Assembly (NCBI RefSeq): GCF_003323745.1
Contig: NZ_QOIL01000018.1
Coordinates: 124,001 to 188,000 of the forward strand
Direction of reading: 5' to 3'
DNA: 64,000 nt
DNA from: Sphaerisporangium album
GTDB lineage: Bacteria > Actinomycetota > Actinomycetes > Streptosporangiales > Streptosporangiaceae
Below, in pieces: positions 1-8,051 of the stretch. The notes under the pieces were generated by a model that saw nothing but the letters and a program-made list of their open reading frames with translations, was not told the origin of the DNA and searched no databases. A program made the translations under genes and the position numbers. How positions within the stretch are numbered: position 1 is the stretch's first letter; each line of letters starts with the position of its first letter.

Positions 1-1292
1 GCGGTGGCCAGCGTGAGGGCCCCGGCCACGTCCTCGACGGTGTGGACGGCCACGCCCTGGTCGCAGGACTCCACTGCCTCCGCCATCGCGAGCGGATCCC
101 CTGCTCCGACCGCGATCAGCACGTCGAAGCGGAGGTCGGCGACGAGCCGGCCCATCTCCGTGTGCCGGGCGCGGGAGGCGTCCGCCTGCTGCCCCATCGC
201 ACCGAGCACGGCGACGGTACGACGGGTGCCGGCCAGGGCCTTCACCGCCCGCAGCCCGGCCCGCATGGATTCGGGGCTGGCGTTGTAGGCGTCGTTGACG
301 ATGGTGATGCCGTCAGGTCGTTCGACGATCTCCAGCCGGCCCGCGGAGCGCCGCCGTGCGGCGTTCAGCCCATCGGCGATCTCGGCGACGCCCAGGCCGA
401 GAGCGGTGGCGACGGCGGCGGCGGCCAGGGCGTTGCTCACCTGGTGCTCGCCTATGAGGTCGAGCTGGACCGGGGCGCGGCCGGAGGGCGTCACCAACTC
501 GAACGCGGTTCGCGCGTGGTCGGTCATCCGCACGTTTTCGGCTCGCACCTGTGCCTCCGCCGACTCTCCGTACAGCAGGATCTGGGCCCTGGTGCGGCTT
601 GCCATGCCCATGACGTACGGGTCGTCGGCGTTGAGCAGCGCGAACCCGTCCGCCGGAAGTGCCTGGACCAGCTCGCCTTTGGCCGCGGCCACATCGGCCG
701 GCCCGACTCCCATACGCTCCACATGTGCGGTGCCGACATTGAGCACCAGGCCGACCTGGGGCGGTGCGAGCCCGGTCAGGTACGTCAGGTCGCCCTTCCG
801 GCCTGCTCCCATTTCCAGCACCAGGTATCGGGTTGTGGCATCGGCACGCAGCACGGTGAGCGGCAGCCCGAGCTCGTTGTTGAACGACCTGTCAGTGGCG
901 ACCGTCGCGGCGTGCCGTTCGAGCACCTGGGCCAGCAGGTCCTTGGTCGTGGTCTTGCCCACGGAGCCGGTCAGGCCGATCACGGTCGGGCTGATTTGTT
1001 CGAGCAGGTGCCTGGCCAGCAGGCCGATCGCGAGCTGGACGTCCTGGACCACGAGGGCGGGCACGCCGACGGGCCTTGAGCCCAGCACGGCGACGGCGCC
1101 GCCCGCGATGGCACCGGCCGCGTAGTCGTGACCGTCAACGCGGGCGCCGACCGTCGCGGCGAACAGGCCGCCCGGCACCACCTCGCGGGAGTCGACCGCC
1201 GAGGGCGCCGTCACCAGCGCCTGCGGGTCGCGCACGTCATACAGGCTTGCGCCGACTACGTGCGCGATCTTGTTCAGCGTCATGGGGATCAT
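1..1292 (-). CDS. murF: UDP-N-acetylmuramoyl-tripeptide--D-Ala-D-Ala ligase MurF (3' end cut by window)
   Basis: Cytoplasmic ATP-dependent Mur ligase that adds the D-Ala-D-Ala dipeptide to UDP-MurNAc-tripeptide. About 430 residues are visible: the MurF-type N-domain, the P-loop GLTGSVGKTTTK (about 106-117) and the ligase signature NDAYNASPESM (about 333-343), which is typical of MurF. Roughly the last 30-40 residues lie outside the window. The ATG at 1292 overlaps the TGA of ddl (ATGA), so the two genes are probably translationally coupled. It is next to ddl and vanY and no division/cell-wall cluster is visible, which suggests an accessory copy; that is inference. Confidence 0.93.
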   Translation of the reverse strand, partial: MIPMTLNKIAHVVGASLYDVRDPQALVTAPSAVDSREVVPGGLFAATVGARVDGHDYAAGAIAGGAVAVLGSRPVGVPALVVQDVQLAIGLLARHLLEQISPTVIGLTGSVGKTTTKDLLAQVLERHAATVATDRSFNNELGLPLTVLRADATTRYLVLEMGAGRKGDLTYLTGLAPPQVGLVLNVGTAHVERMGVGPADVAAAKGELVQALPADGFALLNADDPYVMGMASRTRAQILLYGESAEAQVRAENVRMTDHARTAFELVTPSGRAPVQLDLIGEHQVSNALAAAAVATALGLGVAEIADGLNAARRRSAGRLEIVERPDGITIVNDAYNASPESMRAGLRAVKALAGTRRTVAVLGAMGQQADASRARHTEMGRLVADLRFDVLIAVGAGDPLAMAEAVESCDQGVAVHTVEDVAGALTLAT

Positions 1293-2251
1293 GAGCCGCT
1301 CCTGGCGAACGCGAGGTCGATGAGGCGGCTCAGCAGGTCCGGGTACGGGACACCGCTTGCGGCCCAGGCCCTGGCGTAGACGGAACGGGAGGTGAAGCCG
1401 GGCATGGTGTTGATCTCCAGCACGTACAGGCGTCCCATGTCCTCCTCATAGAGGAAGTCGACACGGGACAGGCCGTAGCCACCGATCGCCCGGAAGGCGC
1501 GCAGGGCCAGCTCGCGCACGTCCTCGGCGACCCGTTCCGGCAGCACGGCAGGGATGATGGCGATCTCGGCCTGGCTGAGGTACTTGGCCTCATAGTCGAG
1601 CCAGTCGCCGGGCACGATGAGCTCGCCGGGCACCGAAGCTTCCGGAGTGTCGTAGCCGCCGAGCACGCCGCAGATGACCTCGCGCGCGGTCACGCCCTGC
1701 TCGACGATGACCACCCGGTCGTAGGCCAGCGCCAGATCTACGCCCGCGCGCAGCTCCTCCATGGAGGTGACACGTGAGATGCCGATGGAGGAGCCCATGT
1801 TGGCCGGTTTGACGTACATCGGCCAGTCGAGCGACTTCACCAGACCCCGGTAGCCGGTGGTGGTGCGCCATTCGTGCTCGGTGAACCACACATGTGGGGT
1901 GACCGGAATGTCCTCCGCCAGGAAGGTGCGCCGCATCGCGACCTTGTTCATGGCCACGGCAGAGGCCATGACGCCGCAGCCCACGTACGGGATGCCCAGC
2001 GTCTGCAGGTGACCCTGGACGACGCCGTCCTCGCCGAACGGCCCGTGCAGCACGGGGAAGACCACATCGGCCAGTTCGCGTCGCAGTTCCACCGGCCACC
2101 TGCCCTGCCGGTCGATGATGACGGCGACGGGCTCGTACAGATCCCTCGGCAGAGCATCGAGCACGGCCTGCGCCGACTGCAGCGACACCTCATGCTCGGC
2201 GGACGGCCCACCCGCCAGCACAGCCACGCGTACGCGTTCGGTCACGATCAA
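1289..2251 (-). CDS. ddl: D-alanine--D-alanine ligase
   Basis: ATP-grasp ligase that joins two D-alanines for the peptidoglycan precursor. 320 residues, a little shorter than the usual 350-370. Visible: LAGGPSAEHEVSL near the N-terminus, YVKPANMGSSIG (about 146-157), the omega-loop DYEAKYLS (about 219-226) and the metal-binding end VLEINTMPGFTSRS. The DYEAKYL tyrosine is typical of D-Ala-D-Ala rather than D-Ala-D-Lac (VanA-type) enzymes, so it should make normal dipeptide; that is inference from family knowledge. First gene of a ddl-murF operon. Its upstream region carries the left arm of the 74-bp inverted repeat, about 50 bp from the start codon. Confidence 0.93.
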   Translation of the reverse strand: MIVTERVRVAVLAGGPSAEHEVSLQSAQAVLDALPRDLYEPVAVIIDRQGRWPVELRRELADVVFPVLHGPFGEDGVVQGHLQTLGIPYVGCGVMASAVAMNKVAMRRTFLAEDIPVTPHVWFTEHEWRTTTGYRGLVKSLDWPMYVKPANMGSSIGISRVTSMEELRAGVDLALAYDRVVIVEQGVTAREVICGVLGGYDTPEASVPGELIVPGDWLDYEAKYLSQAEIAIIPAVLPERVAEDVRELALRAFRAIGGYGLSRVDFLYEEDMGRLYVLEINTMPGFTSRSVYARAWAASGVPYPDLLSRLIDLAFARSGS

Positions 2252-2303
2252 TCAGCCTTCCTCAGTGGCACGGAGACAGCCGGACCCACCGCTGGGGAAC
2301 AGG

Positions 2304-2377
2304 CGCCGGTCGACCGCATCCACTGTCGGCCGACCGTGTCCCCGCCTCGTCTTCGCCGTGTCATGGTTGTGTCACGG
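2304..2377. repeat. 74-bp inverted repeat, left arm (upstream of ddl)
   Basis: This arm matches the reverse complement of 3182-3255 over 74 bp with four mismatches. It lies in the ddl leader, pointing toward ddl. Read on the minus strand it contains two TGACAC half-sites spaced 11 nt apart (GTGACAC-N4-ATGACAC pattern). That arrangement is typical of OmpR/PhoB-family operator direct repeats, so a duplicated promoter/operator is likely. Confidence 0.85.
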
Positions 2378-2507
2378 TCGCGCCGATCGCCGTCATCTCG
2401 ACTCGATGAGTCCGGTGACCTTCAGTCCCGGATGCGGGGCGCCGGTCGTCCTCGCTGGACAGCTCGACGGCGGCGATCTCCTCCGAATCGCACCCATGGG
2501 CGGACCC

Positions 2508-2528
2508 GGACCGGGCTATAGCCGGTCC
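2508..2528 (-). terminator. Stem-loop across the vanY stop codon
   Basis: Perfect 7-bp stem GGACCGG/CCGGTCC around the loop GCTATAG, with the vanY TAG in the loop. A U-tract is absent, so it may be a weak terminator or an mRNA 3' end stabiliser. Confidence 0.45.
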
Positions 2529-3088
2529 GTGTACTCGCCGGCGTAGCCCACGCCTGGGTGGGGCCGTCGTCGTGGTGGCCTGCCGCCGCTGTCTGGGCGG
2601 TACTCGAAATGCCACCACTCGTTGTCGTAGATGCGGTACAGGTCGTAGCGGGCGCCGTGTTCCTCCAGCCAGCGCGCGCCCTCATGGGGGCGCACGTCCA
2701 ACGCGACGCCCTTGACGTGGGAGGATTCCGCCGGTGGCAGCACGAGCATGCGTGCCAACGCCGGGGAGCCGCAGCGGCGCACCTCCTGGTCGAACATCCG
2801 TTGCTGGACATGGGGATCGCGGTATCCCGAGGTGAGGCCGATGAGCCGGCCGTGACGCCAGAGCGCCTGGGTGCGCGCCGCGGTGAACGCCGCCAGGGCG
2901 CCGTCGGTGAGCCCGGTGAGGTCCTCGGCGGGGAATCGCATCCGCAACGCCCAGCGGCAGGCCAGTTCGCGGGCACGGCGGGGATGCCGGACGAACGCCG
3001 CGGGCAGCAGGGACACGGCGAGCATCAGCGTGACCGCGGCGTACAGCCGGTCTCGGGGCCGAGGTGGGATCGTGCGTGGCTCGTTCAT
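2516..3088 (-). CDS. vanY: VanY-type D,D-carboxypeptidase (peptidase M15B)
   Basis: Predicted membrane-anchored zinc D,D-carboxypeptidase that trims the terminal D-Ala from peptidoglycan stem peptides. In the VanY family this lowers glycopeptide targets. 190 residues from the ATG at 3088, with one N-terminal membrane segment (about 15-33). M15 motifs are complete: SGYR (87-90), SxHxxGxAxD as SSHVKGVALD (122-131) and EWWHFEY with the zinc His (157-163). The short C-terminal tail is Arg/Pro-rich. It lies between the two arms of a 74-bp inverted repeat and is transcribed toward ddl-murF, which supports a peptidoglycan-remodelling role. No vanHAX genes are present. Confidence 0.88.
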   Translation of the reverse strand: MNEPRTIPPRPRDRLYAAVTLMLAVSLLPAAFVRHPRRARELACRWALRMRFPAEDLTGLTDGALAAFTAARTQALWRHGRLIGLTSGYRDPHVQQRMFDQEVRRCGSPALARMLVLPPAESSHVKGVALDVRPHEGARWLEEHGARYDLYRIYDNEWWHFEYRPDSGGRPPRRRPHPGVGYAGEYTDRL

Positions 3089-3181
3089 GACGAACCACGA
3101 TTGGCGCCGAATATGTGCGCGTTGTCCGCCGCATGTCACCGTTTGTCGACGCGGCCGTCGGCGGCGCGGCCGTCGGCAAGG

Positions 3182-3255
3182 CCGTGACACGACCATGACA
3201 CGGCGAAGACGAGGCGGGCACACGGCCGGCCGACAGTGGATGGGGTCGACCGGCG
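3182..3255. repeat. 74-bp inverted repeat, right arm
   Basis: This is the reverse-complement partner of 2304-2377 (four mismatches). On the plus strand it reads toward the gene at 3437 and contains the same two TGACAC half-sites at 11-nt spacing. Together the arms make outward-facing, near-identical control regions on either side of vanY. Confidence 0.85.
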
Positions 3256-3299
3256 GGCGAGTTACGGGGCGTGCTGTAGAACTCGGCGGCGCGTCGCGA

Positions 3300-3392
3300 G
3301 TGTTGCCGATCGAGGATGACCCGGCCGTACGGGAGGGCCTTGAGCCGACCCTGACCCGAACCGTCCACCGTGGAGCCGCTGTGACCGTTCGT
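3300..3392 (+). pseudogene. Remnant of an OmpR-family response regulator N-terminus
   Basis: The frame starting GTG at 3300 reads VLPIEDDPAVREGLEPTLTR, which closely resembles the first beta strand, acidic pocket and helix 1 of CseB/AfsQ1/VanR-like receivers (VLxxEDDxAVREGLExxLxR). The similarity fades after about 30 codons, and the phosphoacceptor Asp, the rest of the receiver and the DNA-binding domain are missing. It sits just after the right inverted-repeat arm, so it may be what is left of the regulator that once controlled these repeats (inference). Confidence 0.6.
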
Positions 3393-3436
3393 CGGACAGA
3401 GAGTTACGGCGAAGGTGATCACGAAAAGGAGAAGGC

Positions 3437-4726
3437 ATGGCCAATGACGTAAACCGGGACCGGCGTTCGCTGCTGCGGGGCGCCGCCGTGCTGGCCGGTG
3501 CCGCCGCGACCGCGCCGCTGTCAGGCGGGGCGGCCGCGGCGCCGGCCGGCAGCAGTGACGCGGACGCGCTGTTCAAGGCCGGGAAGTTCGAACAGGCCGG
3601 CCGCGTATACGAGGAGATCCTGAAAAACGACCCCAAGAACCTGCACGCGGCTCGCCGGCGCGGCTATGTAGGGCTACTGGCCAACCGGTTCCCCGACGCC
3701 GAAAAATACCTCAAGATCGCCATCACGCTGGCGCCCGACGACAAGGACGCCAACCGGTTCCTGGCCGACTGCTACACCCGGCAAGACAAATTTCCCCTCG
3801 CCGCACCACGCTGGCAAGCGGCCGGCGAGGAAAGCTACGCCAAGTTGTTCGCGGCATTCCGCGGCGAGCCATATCAGATCCACGGCGACATCGCGCGCGT
3901 GCCGTGGCAGCAGACGGACCCGAGGCCGCTGGTAGAGGCCTCACTCAACGGCGGACCGCCGAAGCGCCTCTCGTTCTACACGCGCGTCGCGTCGCTGAAC
4001 GTGTCGGCGAAAGCAGCCAAGGAAGCCGGGCTGCGCGCCGTGACCGAGGACACGTTCGAGTACGAGGGCAAAACCGTAACGTACTACTCCGGGGTGCTGG
4101 ACTCCCTCAAGCTGGGCGCCATCGAGCTGCGCAACATCCCCGTGGGCTGGTCGGACTCAGACGACGACCCAGAGGCGGGGGACGGATTGATCGGCACGTG
4201 GATCTTGTACCACTTCCTGGCCACCCTCGACTACGCGGGCCGGTCGCTGATCCTGCGCCGCAGAACCCCCGAAACGGCCAGGAAGGCACGCGCCGCCGCC
4301 AAACGGTCGGGCGCCGAGCCCCTGCCGCTCTGGCTGGCCTCTGAGCACCTCCTGTTCAGCAGGGGCAGTGTCGCCGGCTCCGGCACACGGGTGGTGGCCC
4401 TGAACATCGGCGGAGAGAGCGAAATGGCCGCGAGCATGACCGAGGACACGGCCAAACGGCTGCGGATCCGCACCGACTACGACCGCCCCATAGAGACTTC
4501 GGCCGGGGGCACGTTTCTCACCGCCTACCCCTGCTACCCGAAGGAGGTCCGCCTCGGCAACGCCGCCGCCAACGACATCTACTGCTACGCGGACAAACGG
4601 TCCGCGCCCGGCCGCGAAGGGTTCGACGTGCTCGCCAACTTCTCCCACAGCTTCTACAAGCCCTACAACGTCACCCTCGACTTCACCGACATGAACGTCT
4701 ACATCGCCCGCGGCCAGGCCACCTGA
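3437..4726 (+). CDS. Tat-exported TPR protein with degenerate retropepsin-like domains
   Basis: 429 residues. The N-terminus has a twin-arginine signal (RRSLLRG followed by an Ala-rich hydrophobic stretch and an AAAAP cleavage region, about 9-36). Two or so TPR units follow (about 42-125: SDADALFKAGKFEQAGRVYEE, then FPDAEKYLKIA). The C-terminal 270 residues have the layout of two retropepsin-like aspartyl-protease lobes. At the places where DTGAS is expected I read FYTRVAS and ALNIGGES, so both catalytic motifs appear lost and the protein may be a binding or scaffold protein. A GAAAAGGAGAAGG ribosome-binding site precedes the ATG. It is downstream of the right inverted-repeat arm. Confidence 0.7.
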   Translation: MANDVNRDRRSLLRGAAVLAGAAATAPLSGGAAAAPAGSSDADALFKAGKFEQAGRVYEEILKNDPKNLHAARRRGYVGLLANRFPDAEKYLKIAITLAPDDKDANRFLADCYTRQDKFPLAAPRWQAAGEESYAKLFAAFRGEPYQIHGDIARVPWQQTDPRPLVEASLNGGPPKRLSFYTRVASLNVSAKAAKEAGLRAVTEDTFEYEGKTVTYYSGVLDSLKLGAIELRNIPVGWSDSDDDPEAGDGLIGTWILYHFLATLDYAGRSLILRRRTPETARKARAAAKRSGAEPLPLWLASEHLLFSRGSVAGSGTRVVALNIGGESEMAASMTEDTAKRLRIRTDYDRPIETSAGGTFLTAYPCYPKEVRLGNAAANDIYCYADKRSAPGREGFDVLANFSHSFYKPYNVTLDFTDMNVYIARGQAT

Positions 4727-4755
4727 CCGCCGCGACCGCACGGCCGTCACGGGAG

Positions 4756-5946
4756 CTAGCGGGTGTAGGCGACCTCGGGGAAGCGCGGCGCCGGGCCGTC
4801 CAGGAGCGTGGCCTTGCGCCCGCGCAGGTGCCGGTCGAAGAAGGCACGCGGGTAGGCGTGCTGGAAGGCCAGTGCGCGTCCGGCCGCGATGGTGCCGACC
4901 GACTCCTCCACCTCCCGCGGAGGCAGCCCGATCAGCGGCGCGATCAGCGGGATGAGCCGGACGTCGTCGCCGAAGGAGTTGTGCGCGGCGCCCCGCACGG
5001 TCAGATTGAGCCGCCATCCGCGCAGGTTGGACCAGAACTCGCGCAAGGCGGGGTTGGAGGCCATCCCGCCCTTGCCGGGAGTGTCCACCACCAGGTAGGG
5101 CCGATCCAGCCCCGCTTTGGCGACGGGGCCGAGCACCGCGCCGTCCAAGCCGAGCCCCGCCTTGATCCGCCGGTCGGCGTACATGGCCGAGGAGGTGGTC
5201 GCGCCGCCCAGCGAGTGGCCGAACATGCCGATCCGTTCGAGGTCCGGCGCGTTCTTCAGGCCCTTGGGCAGGGGCTTGGCGTCGGCGTCAGGGTTGCGGC
5301 CCGCGGTGAGCGCGGTGAGCTCGTCGAGCACGAACCGCGTGTCCTCGGTGCGCGTCCTGACGGCCTTGGCGAAGTCGGTGACCTCTCCTGCCGGGTTCGT
5401 GGCCACCCTGCCGCCGGGGAACTCCACGACGGCCGCGTCGTAGGTGTGGTCCATCGTCACCACCAGATAGCCGCGGCTGGCCAGTTCCTGCACCACGCCC
5501 GTGCCGTAGGAGCGGGAGGCGTTGGCCCCGGGGGAGTACAGGACGACGGGCAGCCGGCCGAGACGTTCGTCGACCGGCGCGCCCTCGTGGCCGTGCGTGT
5601 CACCCAGCAGCAGCTTGCCGGGCGGTACGCCCGCGTCGCGCAGGTAACGGTCGGCGGCGGCTTTGGGCATCCATGGGGCCAGAGGGTGGTGGCCGGCCTT
5701 GCGCGCCGGGTACCACAGGCTGATCATGAGTTCTCGCTTCTGCCCGGTGGTCAGCCAGGGTTCGATCCTGGAGTCGTCGACCAGGTGCAGCGCCACCGTG
5801 CCGATCTGGTGCGGTCCCCCCGGTTTCGGCAGGACGAGCTTTGCCGGTGCCGTGGCCCCGGTGGCCGCGGTGGCCGGGGTCGTCGTGGTGCTCGCGGCGA
5901 TGGCCAGCGCCGCCATGAGGCCGATCATGACTCGTGCTCTGTTCAT
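4756..5946 (-). CDS. Secreted alpha/beta hydrolase (PAF-acetylhydrolase-like lipase)
   Basis: 396 residues from the ATG at 5946. The N-terminal signal peptide (about 1-29) has an AxA-type cleavage region. The alpha/beta-hydrolase nucleophile elbow is GHSLGG (243-248), a likely acid is near D268, and a His is in AAHNSF (about 322). The layout PVVLYSPGANASR (oxyanion region), then MDHT, then GHSLGG is typical of the platelet-activating-factor acetylhydrolase/dienelactone-hydrolase-like esterases. The substrate is unknown. It converges on the TPR protein with only about 30 bp between them. Confidence 0.8.
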   Translation of the reverse strand: MNRARVMIGLMAALAIAASTTTTPATAATGATAPAKLVLPKPGGPHQIGTVALHLVDDSRIEPWLTTGQKRELMISLWYPARKAGHHPLAPWMPKAAADRYLRDAGVPPGKLLLGDTHGHEGAPVDERLGRLPVVLYSPGANASRSYGTGVVQELASRGYLVVTMDHTYDAAVVEFPGGRVATNPAGEVTDFAKAVRTRTEDTRFVLDELTALTAGRNPDADAKPLPKGLKNAPDLERIGMFGHSLGGATTSSAMYADRRIKAGLGLDGAVLGPVAKAGLDRPYLVVDTPGKGGMASNPALREFWSNLRGWRLNLTVRGAAHNSFGDDVRLIPLIAPLIGLPPREVEESVGTIAAGRALAFQHAYPRAFFDRHLRGRKATLLDGPAPRFPEVAYTR

Positions 5947-6104
5947 GCCCGCAACCTTTCCGTGGGCGGCGGCGCCGGGCATCGCACGCGCGCATGAACC
6001 CGGCCTCAGCCCAGGAGGGTAGGCCGGAGCCGGACGCCGTGGCAGGGTCGTCCTTGAGGATGAGATCGCTTTCGCCGGGTCAGCCGCGTGGATACGGTCG
6101 GGAG

Positions 6105-7214
6105 ATGACTGATCGCCTCGTGGTGGTGCGCCGGATGCGCCGCGCCCACTGGGTCGCCGTGGACGCCGTGGCCGCGCTGCTGCTGGCCGTCGCCTTCGGC
6201 GCCGCCGCCTTGGCGGGCACGGGCCCGCCGGCGGTGGCGGTCGCCGCGGCCCTTCCCGTGGCGGCCCGGCGCCTGTGGCCGGCGCCCATGCTCGTGACGG
6301 CGGTGACGGCCGTGACGGCGGGCCTGCTCGCGGGAGTGGAGGCGCTGTACCTTCCCCTCGCCGTCATCCTGTACACCGTCGGGGCGCAAGAGCCGCGGCG
6401 GCGGGCGGTCATGGGCCTGGTCCTGTCTCTTGCCGCGGTCGCGGCGGCGCTGGGCCTGGCCGGGGGATCAGCGTGGTCGCAGACCGTCTCCGCGGTCACG
6501 TTCAGCTGGCTGGTGATGGGGTTGCCGTGGACGGTGGGCCTGGCGATGGGCGAGCAGCGGTCGCACGCCGCGCGGGCGGCGCGGCAGTCGGCCGAGCGGG
6601 CGGTGGCCGACGAGCGTCTGCGGATCGCCAGAGAACTGCACGATGTGGTCGCGCACAGCATGAGCCTGATCACGATGAGGGCCGGGGTGGCCGGTCTCGT
6701 CGCGGAGACGCGGCCGCGGGAGGCACGCGAGGCGCTACGGCTGATCGAGGTCACCGGCAGAGCCGCCATGGGGGAGATACGCGCCGCGCTGGGCATGCTG
6801 CGCTCCGAGCCCGGCCAGCCGGGCACGCGGCCCGCTCCCCGGCTGACGGATCTGCACGCGCTCGCCGCCCGCGCGGCCGTCCGGGTTGATCTGTCGGTCG
6901 ACCTGGACGCCGCGCTTTCGGAGGGATTGGAACTGACCGTCTACAGGATCGTCCAGGAGGCGCTGACCAACGTGGTGAAGCACTCGGGTTCATCGTGCTG
7001 CCGGGTGCGGGTCACCTCGCCCGAGCCCGGAGTGGTGGAGGTCGAGGTGACCGACGACGGAGAGGGCCTTCCCGGCGCGGGGGGCGGGCACGGGCTGGCC
7101 GGGATGCGCGAGAGGTGCCTCATGTACGGCGGGAGCCTCACCGCCGGGCCGCGGCCGGACGGCGGCTTCCGGGTGCTGGCCCGCCTGCCCTGCCGACATG
7201 GGGAGTCCTCGTGA
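6105..7214 (+). CDS. NarL-type sensor histidine kinase
   Basis: Membrane sensor of a two-component system, 369 residues from the ATG at 6105. About four to five hydrophobic segments lie in the first 150 residues. The HisKA_3 box is RIARELHDVVAHSMSLI with the phosphoacceptor His, and an HATPase_c domain follows with TVYRIVQEALTNVVKHS (N-box) and DDGEGLPGAGGGHGLAGMRER (G-boxes). No extracellular sensor domain is visible. It overlaps its response regulator by GTGA, so the pair is translationally coupled. It may govern the divergent secreted hydrolase (inference). Confidence 0.92.
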   Translation: MTDRLVVVRRMRRAHWVAVDAVAALLLAVAFGAAALAGTGPPAVAVAAALPVAARRLWPAPMLVTAVTAVTAGLLAGVEALYLPLAVILYTVGAQEPRRRAVMGLVLSLAAVAAALGLAGGSAWSQTVSAVTFSWLVMGLPWTVGLAMGEQRSHAARAARQSAERAVADERLRIARELHDVVAHSMSLITMRAGVAGLVAETRPREAREALRLIEVTGRAAMGEIRAALGMLRSEPGQPGTRPAPRLTDLHALAARAAVRVDLSVDLDAALSEGLELTVYRIVQEALTNVVKHSGSSCCRVRVTSPEPGVVEVEVTDDGEGLPGAGGGHGLAGMRERCLMYGGSLTAGPRPDGGFRVLARLPCRHGESS

Positions 7215-7909
7215 GCGGGCCGATCCGAGTCGCCGTGGCCGACGATCAACCGTTGCTACGGGCCACCCTCGCCATGCTCGTGGGCAGCACCGAGGACATG
7301 GTCACGGTCGGCGAAGCGGGCACCGGCGACCAGGTCGTGACCATCGCCGCACGTCATCGGCCCGATGTGGTGCTCATGGACGTTCGCATGCCCGGCATGG
7401 ACGGACTGGAGGCGACCCGGCGCATCCGTGCCGCCCCCGAACTCGCCACGGTCCGCGTCATCATCCTGACCACCTTCGATCTGGACGAATACGTCTACGA
7501 GGCGCTGCGCGCGGGGGCCGGCGGCTTCCTGCTCAAGGACATCCCCCCGGCCGACCTGCTCGCCGCGATCCGCGTGATCGCCGCGGGCGAGGCGCTGCTC
7601 GCCCCCACCGTCACCCGCCGCCTCATCGCCGAGTTCACGCGCCGCGCCGAGACCCAGGCCATCATCGACCGCGAACTGAGCCAGGTGACCGGCAGGGAAC
7701 GCGAGGTGCTCGTCCTGGTCGCACGCGGCCTGACCAACCCCGAGATCGCCGCCCACCTGGGGGTCGGCATCTCGACGGTCAAGACCCACATCCGCAGCCT
7801 GCTGGCGAAGCTGTCGGTCCACGACCGCGCGCACCTGGTGATCGTCGCCTACGAGACCGGCCTGGTCGCCGCCACCCGGTCCGGTCGCGGCGGGCGCTCA
7901 CCCGGGTGA
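7211..7909 (+). CDS. NarL/FixJ-family response regulator
   Basis: 232 residues from the GTG at 7211. The receiver has the acidic pair in VADDQPLL, the phosphoacceptor Asp in VVLMDVRMPGMDG and the Lys in GFLLKDIPP. The LuxR-type HTH follows as LTNPEIAAHLGVGISTVKTHIRSLLAKL. It is the cognate partner of the overlapping kinase. A short fragment resembling its linker (VAAAGEALPAPRVTRRLIAEF) recurs at about 32651. Confidence 0.94.
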   Translation: MSGPIRVAVADDQPLLRATLAMLVGSTEDMVTVGEAGTGDQVVTIAARHRPDVVLMDVRMPGMDGLEATRRIRAAPELATVRVIILTTFDLDEYVYEALRAGAGGFLLKDIPPADLLAAIRVIAAGEALLAPTVTRRLIAEFTRRAETQAIIDRELSQVTGREREVLVLVARGLTNPEIAAHLGVGISTVKTHIRSLLAKLSVHDRAHLVIVAYETGLVAATRSGRGGRSPG

Positions 7910-8051
7910 CACGAGCAGCGCCACCCCGACGGGCCGGGACCCGGTCCCACGCCGCGCGTAATCCCGTTGCCCGCGCGGGCGCAGGTGTGGAAGTCTCGGC
8001 CGGGCCGCCACGGGCGGCCCGCCGGTTCGAGCACGAGTCACAGCTGGGGGA

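Noticed and set aside
42-1079. Long plus-strand open frame opposite murF
   Set aside because: No family motif; explained as antisense of the well-supported MurF frame in GC-rich DNA. The same applies to long frames opposite the chitinase, phosphoketolase, recD2 and UvrA-like genes.
1289-2251. VanA-type D-Ala-D-Lac ligase
   Set aside because: The omega loop has DYEAKYL, typical of D-Ala-D-Ala ligases, and no vanH or vanX is nearby.
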